A stretch of DNA of 64,000 nucleotides from NCBI GenBank assembly GCA_027579435.1, contig JANBPK010000919.1, positions 558,001 through 622,000 of the forward strand, written 5' to 3'. This DNA is from Candolleomyces eurysporus (lineage: Eukaryota; Basidiomycota; Agaricomycetes; Agaricales; Psathyrellaceae). The notes beneath the pieces were generated by a model. The model saw only the letters and a program-made list of their open reading frames with translations. It was not told the DNA's origin and made no database searches. Of this stretch, positions 36,115 through 47,425 are shown in pieces. A program made the position numbers and the translations under genes. Position 1 is the first letter of the stretch, and the number at the start of each line of letters is the position of its first letter.

Positions 36115-38010
36115 ATGGCGTCCAGGCGTCAGTCTCCAACGCCGAAACGGACCCTCGCTCTCAAACGCGCAGATGGCGAACCGCTGACTCGTGCCGACAT
36201 TCAGTACGATGTGCTCAATGCCATCTTCTCTGACAGAACCCTGGCGTTCACGGACCCATATAACTCTTCGGAGGACGCCCCCAAGGTCTGCTTCCGGGAC
36301 CTCTACATTAAAGCTATCACGAATTCCCCAAAAGCTACCAAGGCCTTGAAGGATAAGATGGCCGAATCCTCTGACTTTGCGGAGGACTTTGCGATGCTGG
36401 CATTGCTTGTCAATGTGGGACGCATTAATACCACCATGAGCTGTGAGAANTTCCCCCCGTTCTCTGCCCCCATACCGTCCCCGCTTACCATATCTCTTTC
36501 TGGTTTAGTTTTCCCTGAAATGAAAACTGCCATTCGAACATATCACCCTATACCAACATTGCAGCGCACTTCTGGAAATCTGCAAGACGCCCCACGCATC
36601 AAACTCATTCTAAAGATGGGCCTCTTGGAGCGAGAAACGCAGAGTGCTCCTAACAATCCGGAGGATATTCTTTCGCATGCGGTATGTCCGCACATCACCA
36701 CGACATAAATGAACTTTACTCATGATCGCCTTAGAGAGCCGGTAGAATCCCGTCTACCAGTATCCTGAATCTAATTTTTGTACTGTCAAGCCATTCCTCG
36801 GTTAGCATCCTCGGTTTGCTGCTGCTGCCAAGCACTTTGCTAACTCCCTTCCAATATAGGCTGTTGGGACCCACTTCTCCCAACGCTTTGATTTCCTTGA
36901 TGTATTCTTGCGAACCGAAATATCGTCTCAGTCCCGCGCGCAGGCATTCCTCTGGATGTGTTTCAATTACCTAGAGAATCCTGGGTCGGCATCAGACGAC
37001 TATGACGAGGAAGAGAAACCGAATCCATTCGCGGACCCATCGAAGAATTCGGCGCCTTCCCTCATTTCTCTCAGCCCAGAGGAAGCGCTATTGGAGAACG
37101 TCGACTCCCCGGAGGATAAAGCCCATGCAGAGAAATTGATCTCAAACAGAGACAATATCGTCAAGCAACATGCCGCCAAAGGTGCGGAGAAGGAGGCAAA
37201 CCGGCCGGAAGAAGACGATCAAAGCGTTCTCAGCGACACCGAAGCCAAAGGCAAGGGGAAGAAGAAAGGTGCTGCTAAAGGCGCAGAAAAGCCTAAACGT
37301 GCTGCTGCGCCCAAGGAGAAGAAAGCGGCCACTGAGAAGTCGCGCAAAGATAAATTGAAGAAGGATGCGAAGAGCTCTCAGAACTCAGTCCAAGGATCCA
37401 CTCCCCGGGATGATATGAGCGTCGATGACGATAGTGTTGGTGCGTAGCTATTTCAAGCGCTGCGAAACGGCCAACTGACATGACGCGGTCCCCAGACATC
37501 TCACATGCACCCCCGGGCGTGGTCCCCCGACTAATTACCACCTCAGATTCGCTGGAAGATGGCAGCCACAATTACCGCATCCTATCCAGCAAGGGAGCAG
37601 AACCCAAGAACCGGGCAACGCACAGATATTCACCATATCCTCGAAGTCCTGATCATACGCATTCCCATAAGCCCCGCGCTTTCCGTTCCCCAGTACCGGA
37701 GCGTACCATGTTCCAGCGTACGTGTCTTCTTACGAATCCGGAGCCGCTCTTCACCTAAACTTTATATAGATGCTTGGTATATCATCAATAACACCGATCC
37801 CCTCATGGACTCCGATGATGAACGTGGCGATGAATACGATCGCCACGATTACAGTCAGTACACCACCCTTGCTATCACATTATACACTTCCAACTGACTA
37901 GTTCCGACATCACAGTGAAACGGTTAAAGGTCGTCTCCCAACTTGCTCAAAGGCAGTGGACCGAGCCGTCTCATGCCCTTCAGCTCAGCGTTGAGCTCTC
38001 TGGTACCTAG
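36115..38010 (+). CDS. Ies1-like protein, paralogue of the gene at 25755-27702 (copy B)
   Basis: The start MASRRQSPTPKRTLALKR is followed by EPLTRADIQYDVLNAIF, VCFRDLYIKAITNSPK, LKDKMAESSDFAEDFA, LLVNVGRINTTMS and, after an intron holding the N at 36450, FFPEMKTAIRTYHPIPTLQ and NLQDAPRIK. Then come STSILNLIFVLSSH, FDFLDVFL, an added Lys/Ala-rich stretch (AKGAEKPKRAAAPKEKK) and last exons HAWYIINNTDPLMDSDDER and VKRLKVVSQLAQ. Introns at TTM-x/FFPEM, before AW and after DY lie at the same place and phase as in copy A, proving common origin. The core is intact, with no stop or frameshift. An INO80 role is inferred as for copy A. Confidence 0.65.
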
Positions 38011-38448
38011 GCTTCTTGCAAGCCTTTTAAGTTATGCCTTAATTATTGTATTCTAGTCTAATTCCTTGATTCATGTCCATTTTTTTTTAACCCTATTTAT
38101 TCTGTACTATTAGACAATCTTTCTCTTTGCAATTTGGATACCGCTTATGTGTATGTAGTCTCTAATTTTTTCGAGCCAAGAATGTGTTTGGTGAAGGAGC
38201 AGTTGAATATGATCCATTAATATACAAACATGAAAACAACACCCAAAGAAGAAGATATAGAGTATGGTAAGTACTTACAGAATAGTTCACAAAAACCTGT
38301 CTGGCGAAGAACGGAACGAAAAAAAAAGGGTGAAGGCAAAAGAAGAGATGGTGCAGAAAATAGAAGGCAGATGATGAATGTCGACATAAAAAATGTCTAC
38401 AGGAAGGAGAGGAGGTGCGCAAATCGGTCGTTAACTTGAAAGACCGAG
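38011..38448. other. Convergent 3' regions
   Basis: Very AT-rich spacer with T and A homopolymers of nine bases (near 38090 and 38320) that carry no N. No gene recognised. Confidence 0.5.
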
Positions 38449-41410
38449 TTACTCGGCTAGCCACTTTTCGCATTTCTTCGCGTACTTGTCGAGGAGCTGC
38501 GAAAGGTCGCGAATCACGAACGTGAGGACGACGGTAGCAAAGAACTCGGAACTGCGTTTCAGTTTCGCCTCGATTAACATCCGGACGTCCATCGGGAAGG
38601 CCGCATAGGCGGGAGCGACAGGCTGAGCAAGAACCGCACGAGTATGCTCATCGAGAAGCTGAGAATGTGAAAACAGCTTTTTCAAGCCTTGCACGTAGGC
38701 AGCCGGGGAGTCTAGACTGTAAGAGAAAGCAACGGTTAGTTTTTGATTACACAAAGTTAAAAACACTCGGACACTTACTTTTTACCGTTAGTTAACTTGT
38801 CGAAGCGACGCGACAGTTTGTCACTCCAAGTCGTCTTCTTCGATACGAACCCTTCCCCAACACCGAGCTTCTTGCCAAAGTTGGTAACTACCCCATCGCA
38901 GACGCTAGAAAAGTCGTCCAGCTTGCTTAGCCAACCCTCTGCTTCCTTTCTCCCAATGCTCCCGATGCCCATAGCGAGCCCGCTGCTCACATTACCAGCA
39001 CCAAAGTAATCTGAACTGCTGATATGCAACTCGTCCAGGGCTGAGCAGAGGATTGCAACAATTCGGACCTTTTCCAAGACGTTTGTCAATTTGGCCCCTC
39101 CCTGCGACCACACTTCACAGGGAACGTGCAAGCGACGGGTGATATATCCACCGGTGGGAGAAGTGATGGTGTCTCTCAGAAGGCTCATCATGTGGTACGG
39201 TTTCAATAAGGGGTCGTTGGGAGGAAGAGGTGGAAGAGGCGATGTGGGTGTCGTCGGATGATATTGGGTTGGGGATAGCAGGGAAGAGGGCCCATTTGAA
39301 TGAAGATGGTTCGACGGGGGCGCTGAAGGGTCAAGCTGGAGACCAGGGGCCGGTTTAGATGGGAAAGAGGGTTTGCGCATGCCGTTACCAACGATCACAC
39401 CATGATTGCCAACGGGTAGCGGTGGGGGTGATAGACGACCACCGACGAGGGATGGGCGACGCCCTGGCTGAGAGGACGATCGACTTCGCCCGCCATTGAT
39501 AGGAGCCGGGGCCCCAGGCAATGATGTCGCTTTCACCTGTGGTATTGAACCAGCAGACGTCGTGGATTCAGTAGGCGAGGACGATCGTGTGCTTGGAGGG
39601 GCAGATGTCTTCGTTCTCCGTTGATAAATGGTACCCTGTGCTGTGGTATGATTGATAATCTGAGCTTGGGGTTGGTTCGCTAACTCTGACCGGGTCCTCA
39701 ACTCTGAGATACCTCTGGGGCGGGAGGTGGTAAGGGCAGCTAGACGAGGCGAAGAAGGATGTTTCGGAAGGAAGTTATTACTTCGAGGTGTCCCAGGAGC
39801 ACTACCAGCTGTGGGTGGAGGTGATGGCAGTGGCGGCAGTGGTGGAGATTCGCCTTTTGCGAACCTCGGTGTATCAATAACGGTGGATGCCAACCGGGTT
39901 CGAATTTCNAAAAACGCCCGCATCATCGTACTCCTCCTCAAGTGAGGCGAGATGGGAGCCAGACGCGCGACGAGAATGGCTCGGTTCGGAGGGGCGGTGA
40001 AGACTGTCAGACCGCGGTTGCAGGGGAGGTTCTACCACGATCGGGGCAGGAGGTAACGAATTGCTAGGGGGTGGAGGTGGAGGTGGAAGGTTGGATGGAG
40101 CACGGGATCTACGAATCATCGAGCCACGCGGTTGCTGCAGAGGTTGTTGCGGAGGGGGCTCCACTGTGGCTGCATACGGATGTTGGAAAGCAGAGCCAGC
40201 CATCGGAATGGCAGTACCTGTCAAAACCTGTTCATCAAGGATATAGACAGAGCCAGTATCGCGGGACTGAGAGAATTCACGGCTGTGGGCTGGGTACTCT
40301 TGTGGTTGGGATGGCGCTGCGTCAGAAGTTCGGCTTGTGTACGCGGGAGTATGATTAGGAATGAGGGGGGAGGAGCCTTCAGAAGACGGGGAAGCAGAAG
40401 TTGTGGGAGAATTGGATGCAGTCGAATCAAGAGACGCTGTTGAATACGACGAAGAGTTCGGATAGGGCACAGCGGGGATACTGTAGATGATGCTAAGGAT
40501 ATTCATCCGGTCTGCATAGGTATCGTGCTAGAAGGTGTATAGATGAGCGCCAGCAAACTCAAGGACCCAAATAATCACTTACTATATTTTGTAACCTTCG
40601 AATTTCATCTTCCTGGGCCGCCACGCTTCGGCGTCGCCGCCGCCTCGTCTCGGTACTGTCTTCCCCTCTCCTAACCCTGTCCATGACTTCGCTCAACAGC
40701 GCGACACTCCGTGCGTATGCTTGAACAGCAGCCTCTGGGTTGTCGTTAGTTGAGTCAAGTTGCACGGCTTCTCGCGCCAGCTCGAGAGCCCTTGTAAGCG
40801 CGCGACGCGACGAAGGTCTATGCTCCGCACGGTCACCTCTTCTGTCTGAGCGTTCTGGCGGGTCAGGGCGCAATAGATTGTCTGAGGGTTCTTCCCTCCG
40901 TCGACTGGAGGTCGGAGACGAGGGTGTCGTGGAAGGGAGATAGGATTGGGGTGGGGGGTCTGAAAGGTCGTCGTGGGTGCTGTAAGCCATGGAAGGATGA
41001 TGCGAAGAAGTGGAAGGGAAGGTCGCCGCCTGTCTGGACTGAGAAAAAGTTGCAACTGCGGACAGGCTGGGGGATGGAGAGGGTCGAGTGTAGGTGCTCG
41101 AGTACACTGGCCGGCCGTTGATATGGTTTGATGGGATAGTGCCATCTTCTAGGACCTCGGCTACTGAGGACTGGGCCGCCTGAGGATGATTCCGTGGTGG
41201 TGACGAGGGCACGCTTGGGATTGGATGATTTGGCGGCGGGCCTGCGGGACGGACATGGGCAGCAGATGAACGGCGCCGCTGCGAGACGCTGGATGACGCT
41301 GGGAATGCTGTCTGGGGCGGCGACGTTGCAAAAGCGGGCAGCGGTGGCAGGTCTTGCCAATCCTGTCTTGCGTGGTGCATCGCGGGTCGGGTATCCCATT
41401 CGACGTCCAT
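38449..41410 (-). CDS. MIT-domain protein with long proline-rich regions
   Basis: About 940 residues. The start MDVEWDTRPAMHHARQDW (41410) is followed by about 190 disordered residues, then a MIT-like three-helix segment: ALELAREAVQLDSTND, EAAVQAYARSVALLSEVM, and, after an intron, IHDTYADRMNILSIIYS. MIT domains bind ESCRT-III tails or microtubules. A long Ser/Pro region with polyproline (LPPPPPPP) follows, then a structured C-terminus: MMSLLRDTITSPTGGYI, LHVPCEVWSQGGAKLTNVLEK, KLDDFSSVCDGVVTNFGKKL and the last exon ending KYAKKCEKWLAE. The N at 39909 breaks the frame; removal joins DDAGVF to EIRTRLASTV. A role in endosomal traffic is inferred from the MIT domain only. Confidence 0.75.
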
Positions 41411-42011
41411 AACAGCGAGGGGATGGGGGGCGATTGTTGGAGGAGAAAAGAGGATAAGCGATCACGAATTGGCAAATGGGAACCCCTGGCCCCTGAGCAG
41501 CCGGAAAGTGCCCTCAGCGTTGAGCACGGTGCTGGCCACTGTCGGCGACGATGAGCAAGGGTGGAATGGGCCGTCGTCGGGGAAGGGGATGGTGGGGAAA
41601 GAAGAGGGTATGTAATAATAACAGGCCGGTGGCAAGCGTGGTAAAGAACAAACCAACAAATGGCCCTGACGGGTATTCCTCTTGGCTTGTCTGATGTCTG
41701 CATTCTTGCATGCGCCCCATTCCATGTACAAGTCTCATTTTCTAAAAATCGCTTTTCTCTTACAACTGCCAGCGCGAGGAGGGACGGCCCATGGCGACGT
41801 CGCTGTCCCCCAGCCTGGCAACCCATCAGGTGACCAGAAAAGATGCTATAGAGAAACTCGAAAGACGGACAGAATTATATCAGGTATGTAGGGAATGTAA
41901 CAGGGAAGGACCGTAGACCAACAAATAATGTTCTGGGGGTATCTGGACAATAACATAATAATCCATGATGATAAGGTACGCGCAACGAGCGCTGCAGGGT
42001 CAGGGTGCCGA
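41411..42011. other. Intergenic, upstream of MIT gene and downstream of septin
   Basis: About 600 bases. Minus-strand frames here (for example within 41161-41826) overlap the 5' end of the MIT-domain gene in another frame and have no recognisable content. Nothing further seen. Confidence 0.45.
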
Positions 42012-43681
42012 TCAGTCTCGGAATTCTGGTTGGGAACCCTGGGCGGCAAGTCGACTCTCCAGGTTTCTGTGCGGATGCGTCAGCGGCATTCCAAACCCCG
42101 GCGGAGCAAGATCACTAACCTCAGCGACTCCTCCTTGGCCAACAATTCTTGTCTCTTTTCGTTCATCTCGCGCTGAACCTTGAGTTCGATCTCGCGGAGC
42201 TGACGGACGACGTGTCAGCAAAGCCATCGTTCCGCTCAAACGCAATCCTAAGCTTACCTTCTCTTCCTCTCGGCGAAGTTGTTCTTCCTTGAGGCGCACA
42301 CTTTGAGAAGCAAGTTCCTCGGGCAGAAGCGAGCTCTCGCTGCACAAGGCATCAGCAAAGATTACAACGTAAGATGCGTTCCAACATACCCAGAGTCTGC
42401 TTGCACAGTACGTGAGAGCTTCTCTGTACGATAGGTCTCGTACAGCAGGTCGTGCGTCAGCGACTTGAGGTCGCCGAGGTGAGAACTGTATACGTATTAG
42501 CATCACAAGAATCAGGGCATGAGCTAATCACACCTACCTCAGCAAGGCACTCCGGAGGCGGCTAAAGTCAGAGTGCTTGGGATTGTCAACCTCAGCAATA
42601 CCCCAAGGGTAAATGCGAGCCCGGACAGGTTGACCGTCGATTTCAATCTCCTCCTCCGAACCGATGATAGCGAACGGCATGAGGGCCTGCGGAACATCAG
42701 AAATCTCAATTCGCACCATCTCAGTACAAGCTTACCCGCAACTCGCCATTATCTTGAATGGTGTCTTCGTCATCTTCTTCAACGTCGTAAGGGAAGTTGT
42801 AGACAGGAATGTCATAATGCTCAATGTCTTCCATGATCTATGGAACTGTAAGCCTATGCAGTTGGGCGTCAAATAGCGACGAACCCGCTTCTTGAAACCC
42901 TTGAGCTCACTGGGGGTCAAGGTGTCGGCTTTGCCAATGACAGGGATGACATTGACGCGAGGGGAAAGCCGCCTCATCAGCTCAATATCCATCTCACGAA
43001 GGCTGTGTTCGAATGAGCAAGATCAACNAAAAAAAGAACGCGTTCTAAGTACTCACGCATGGCCAGTAGGTGGGATGAAATAGAGGAGGGCATGAATACG
43101 GTTGTCCCTGAACCTGGGATTACGCTTGATACGAGACTCCTCAGCGAGAATGTCATCGTATTGACGCTCGAGGTATCCGACAATTTCCTGGAAGCTATTT
43201 GACGATGAATCAGGGCTTTGACGATCAGGGTGGTTGTTGGAAACTCACGCCGACTCATTGTCGATGTTATCACCGAAGCCAGGGGTGTCGACGATTGTCA
43301 GGGCAATTCGGACACCATCCTCCTCGAGCTCTGTTTTTACATAAAGGAGAAGCAGCATGAATTCGTGGAGGAGAAGCCATGGAAATGACGCGCCTTACCG
43401 ACGGTAGCAGGCTTGATTCGGATCCCCTCTTCCAAATGAGCAGATTCAGGATGGTCCGAGACCTTGTGGCGAAGAACCTCCGACTCGCAAAGGGTGTTCA
43501 CGAATGTGGTACGACCGGTTCCAGAAGAACCTAAAAGAGAAGACGAGATAGTAAGTAGCTCGTCCACCGAAGAAAACTTGTAAGGGCGAGCTGCAAGCCA
43601 AAGTGACATACCGACGACCATGAGAGTGAACTGGACACCCTTTTTGACCTTGTTTCCCCTGCGCCTTCCTGCGAACGACAT
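42012..43681 (-). CDS. CDC11: Septin, CDC11 type
   Basis: GTP-binding cytoskeletal protein that forms filaments at the septum and bud/tip neck. The start MSFAGRRRGNKVKKGVQFTL is followed by the P-loop VGSSGTGRTTFVNTLC, the switch II motif DTPGFGDNID, ESRIKRNPRFRDNRVHALLYF (septin-specific), MRRLSPRVNVIPVIGKADTL (AKAD-like G4 motif) and IYPWGIAEVDN. The C-terminus is a coiled coil (LKEEQLRREEEKLREIE, MNEKRQELLAKEE). The Arg in place of the P-loop Lys is, to my knowledge, usual for the fungal Cdc11/AspA branch and supports this assignment. Seven or so introns, one of which carries the N at 43028. Divergent from MSH1 across 196 bases. Confidence 0.88.
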
Positions 43682-43877
43682 GGTTTTTGACGACGATGGG
43701 TTAGCTGCTGCAGAGGACTGACCCAACCGACAGCGAAGAGGTGGGGATATTTCGCGAACGATTTAGAACTCCGATTTATGGCATGACCTTTATTTCATTC
43801 CTTTGGCTGTATTTGGCCTGGATCAGCCTCTAACTTAGGTTTGCAGCGCGACCAAGGCACGTCGCGTCAAACCACAA

Positions 43878-46800
43878 ATGCTCGGTCGCTCTGCTGCCAC
43901 CATAAAATGCTCCAATTTACGGCTATATCGCTGTCTCTATAGTACCAGCCCTTCCAGGGCTAAGACTCAGAGAGTGAAGAAGCAGGTTGCTGAACTTCCT
44001 CAAACCTACACCTTGCCGAGTGGGGAGCGTGCCACTCCCCTTCCAGCCTTTCAGGACGCGTCCAACGCTCCTCGGACTCTCAAAGGTAAAGTGGATTTGA
44101 AAAATATCCTAAAGCATGAATTTAAAGGGACCTCAGCCAAGAAGAAAGGTAGTTTGAAGCGCTCCAAAGCTAAACTAAGCGAATCGTCACTGTCAGAAGG
44201 CAATGCGACTCTAGGCCACCGTGGTAAGTGGTCTATCGAATTTGTTCAACTCAGTGCTTATCTCTTCTCTCTCTCAGGAGACCTGCAGCCTCATGATGAT
44301 ACATCTGCAGAGGCCATGAACCAACCTCGCACTCAACTCGCTCGAGAAATCGTCGAAAACCTTCACCGATTCCCCGATTGCTTGCTGTTAACACGAGTCG
44401 GCCAATTCTACGAGGTACGAGTCCACAGATGTTTCAGTAGCAATCTCTCACTCCGTCTCAGTCATATTTTGAGCAAGCAAAAGAAATAGCATCACTGCTC
44501 AATATCAAGCTCACCAGTCGTAAATGGGGTGGTGGCAGAGTTCCCATGTGTGGTTTTCCTCTGCTTCACCTCGACCGGCATCTCAAAACACTTGTGCAAC
44601 AAAATAAACTCTTCGTCGCAATGTGCGAAGAGTTCCCCATCAGTGACAGTTTCGGAGAGACAGGTTTCGAAAGACGCGTTACACGGATCGTCACTCCTGG
44701 CACATTGATTGATGAGCCGTTCCTTAATACTCTCGAAAACAATTACCTGCTGTCAATCCACCTTGTGCCTGAAAAACCAGCCATAGGCTTGGCTTGGACT
44801 GACTTCTCCACGGGCGAATTCTTCTCCAAAGAGAGCACTCTGGAAACGCTCCAAGATGAGCTCGTTCGCATTGGACCCCAACAAGTCATTCTTGATTCAT
44901 CTCTACGAGACTCAAAATCGCATCCTGTCCTAACTTGTTTGAAAGAAGAAAATATCTCCCCCTACTTTTTCTCGAGCCAGGGGGAAGATGGGTCTATCCA
45001 ACAATCTGAGCCAGAGACAGCCGCTGTATCTATGCTCTCTAACTACCTAAAAACAATCCTGCTGGAAAATGCACCAACACTCGACACCCCCTACCATGAA
45101 ACCGACTCTACTAAGATGCAGATCGACGCCCACACCATCAAATCGTTGGAAATCAAGGAGGCATCTTATGAAGGTGGAACAAAAGGCAGCCTCGTCAGTG
45201 TCATCAGACGTACAACCACAGATAGCGGGTCTAGGTTGCTCGCTCGCCGTTTATGTTTGTGCATATTCCTCGTATACTCAGAATATAGTGATCTGAATCT
45301 TACCACTAGGCTGTCCGAGTACATCCATCGCCGAAATCGAAGGGTGGCAATCCACCGTAGCGTTCTTCTCGAAGCGACCGCATCTACGTGCAGACCTTAT
45401 CGAACATCTGAAGCAAGTAGGAGATATCAGCAGAATTGTCCAGCGATTCACTCTCAAGCGTGGCGACGTATCAGACCTCCTTTCTGTCAAGAAGACCATC
45501 GATCTCTGGGGACAGATAATCAAACGGTTAGAACTCGAGAAGGACATCGAGAAAAGCGAACGAACNAAAAAAAGACTGGGAATGCATTGATCTACTGCGG
45601 AAACGTATCCGTATCTTGGACACATTGTCAAATCGTATCCAATCCGCATTGGCTGATGTAAACGATCAAGAATCAGAATCTGCCGAGGAAGAGGAGCAAG
45701 GGGCAGTATTACAGGAGTCGACTCTCTTGACGGAGAACTCGGTGAAGTGGACGATCAAACCTTCGTATGTGAGCGACGTCCAGATGCAGTGACTTCGACT
45801 AAAATTTACCCAGATTCTCGCCTGCATTGTCAGGCCTTCATTCCTTTCTCCATAACATATACACCAGAAAAGATGACCTGGAATGCAAGCTACGGACTGA
45901 ATATAGTGAGTATCTTGGAATAGGGATCATCAACTTCACTGACCTCTTTGGTTTCAGATGCCCCTTCACTGACCCTTCGTGCTTCACCCTCACAAGGCAT
46001 GCACATTCACATTGCAAAGCCTAAGAAAGATAGTAAAAGCATCGATATGGACTCCTCGTTTAAAAAGATTGGTGAAAGCGCTTCCACTAAATCATACTTT
46101 TACCAAGTAGGTTTTCGCCTCCTCGCTTCAAAGCAAATACGCTGATAATTCTCATGATAGGAATGGTCGGAACTTGGCACGCTGATAGCAAATACAACCG
46201 CCCTCTTGGCCCAAGCAGAGAAAAAGGTCTTCGAAATACTACGTGAAGAAGTTCGGTGACCTACTCTCAGCCTTGACTATCAAAGCTGACTATTGCATAG
46301 GTCGTGAGCAACGCTACTCTGCTTCGGAGTAATTCCGCCATCGTCGATGAGATGGATGTTGCCATTGGCTTCGCCGTCTTGGCAGAAGAACTCAAATTCG
46401 TTAAGCCAACCCTAACTGAGGAGTAAGTCTCATTCAAGTTGAAAACGCCCGCCACAGTGAACATGTACTCATGGAAATTATTTAGACGACACTACCATGT
46501 CGTCAACGGCCGGCACCCTTCTGTAGAAATGGGGTTGATGAATTCTGGCCGAATGTTCACTCCCAACACCATAGAGATGACCCCGTCGTCCAACATGCAC
46601 GTCATAACAGGACCTAATATGGCGGGGAAGTCCACTGTCCTCCGGCAAACGGCACTCATTGCTATACTCGCCCAAGTAGGATCCTTCGTCCCCGCAGACG
46701 CAGCAACGATAGGCCTCATCGACAAGCTGTTCACGCGAATTGGAGCAAAAGATGATCTGTTCCGTGATCGTAGCACCTTCATGGTTGAAATGCTCGAAAC

Positions 46801-47359
46801 AGCCGACATACTTCGACGGGCGACCTCGCGAAGTTTGGTTAGTTTCTTCCCGAACAAGCTGCTGATAAAAGATGGATTTCTAACCGTGGATTAGGTTATC
46901 ATGGATGAAGTCGGACGCGGGACCACAGTCAAGGATGGTCTAGCGATCGCCTTCGCCTCAGTTCATCATCTGGTTACCAAGAATCAGAGTAGCTGTCTGT
47001 TTGCAACACATTTTCACGAACTCTCCGACATGATAGGCTGCACCTCCGCCTGGGAAGGGAAAGGCGTTTTCGACACAGTTCGATTTTATTGTACTGACGT
47101 CAACGAAATCGATGTACGTCTCTCTTCACTCTACCCCCGCCGCTCCCATCTGATATCTTGGACCAAGGACGCACACTTCACCTATTCATATCGACTACAG
47201 CCAGGCGTCAATCGAGATAGCCACGGCTTGAAAGTGGCAAGGCTCGCCGGGCTACCTCCCAGTGCTCTTGAAGTTGCTTCAAAAACTCTTGCATGGTTGA
47301 ACGAACAGGACAAGGATAAGCATGCCCTGCCAGAGTTGAATGACAGTGCTTCTTTATGA
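43878..47359 (+). CDS. MSH1: Mitochondrial DNA mismatch repair protein MutS homologue MSH1
   Basis: ATPase that recognises mismatches in mitochondrial DNA. The start [19 protein letters not shown] gives a basic presequence. The mismatch-binding domain I follows: [21 protein letters not shown] (Phe-x-Glu motif, joined by splicing) and [18 protein letters not shown]. Then come [18 protein letters not shown], the connector, the lever/clamp region, [13 protein letters not shown], Walker [35 protein letters not shown] and Walker [16 protein letters not shown]. About ten introns. The N at 45566 breaks the frame; removal gives [17 protein letters not shown]. The ending is SASL at 47359. It is Msh1 rather than a nuclear MSH because of the presequence and the domain I sequence. 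Confidence 0.93.
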
Positions 47360-47425
47360 ACCGTATGATATCTCTTTTTGTTGGAACAGTAATCCTACAT
47401 TAGACAGCGGTAATCCTAAATACAC

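Noticed and set aside
41161..41826. Minus-strand frame of 221 codons upstream of the MIT-domain gene
   Set aside because: Overlaps the first exon of the better-supported MIT gene in another frame and has low-complexity composition.
43490..43560. P-loop Arg (GRTT) as a loss-of-function change in the septin
   Set aside because: This substitution is, to my knowledge, usual in the fungal Cdc11 branch, so it is an identifier and not a defect.
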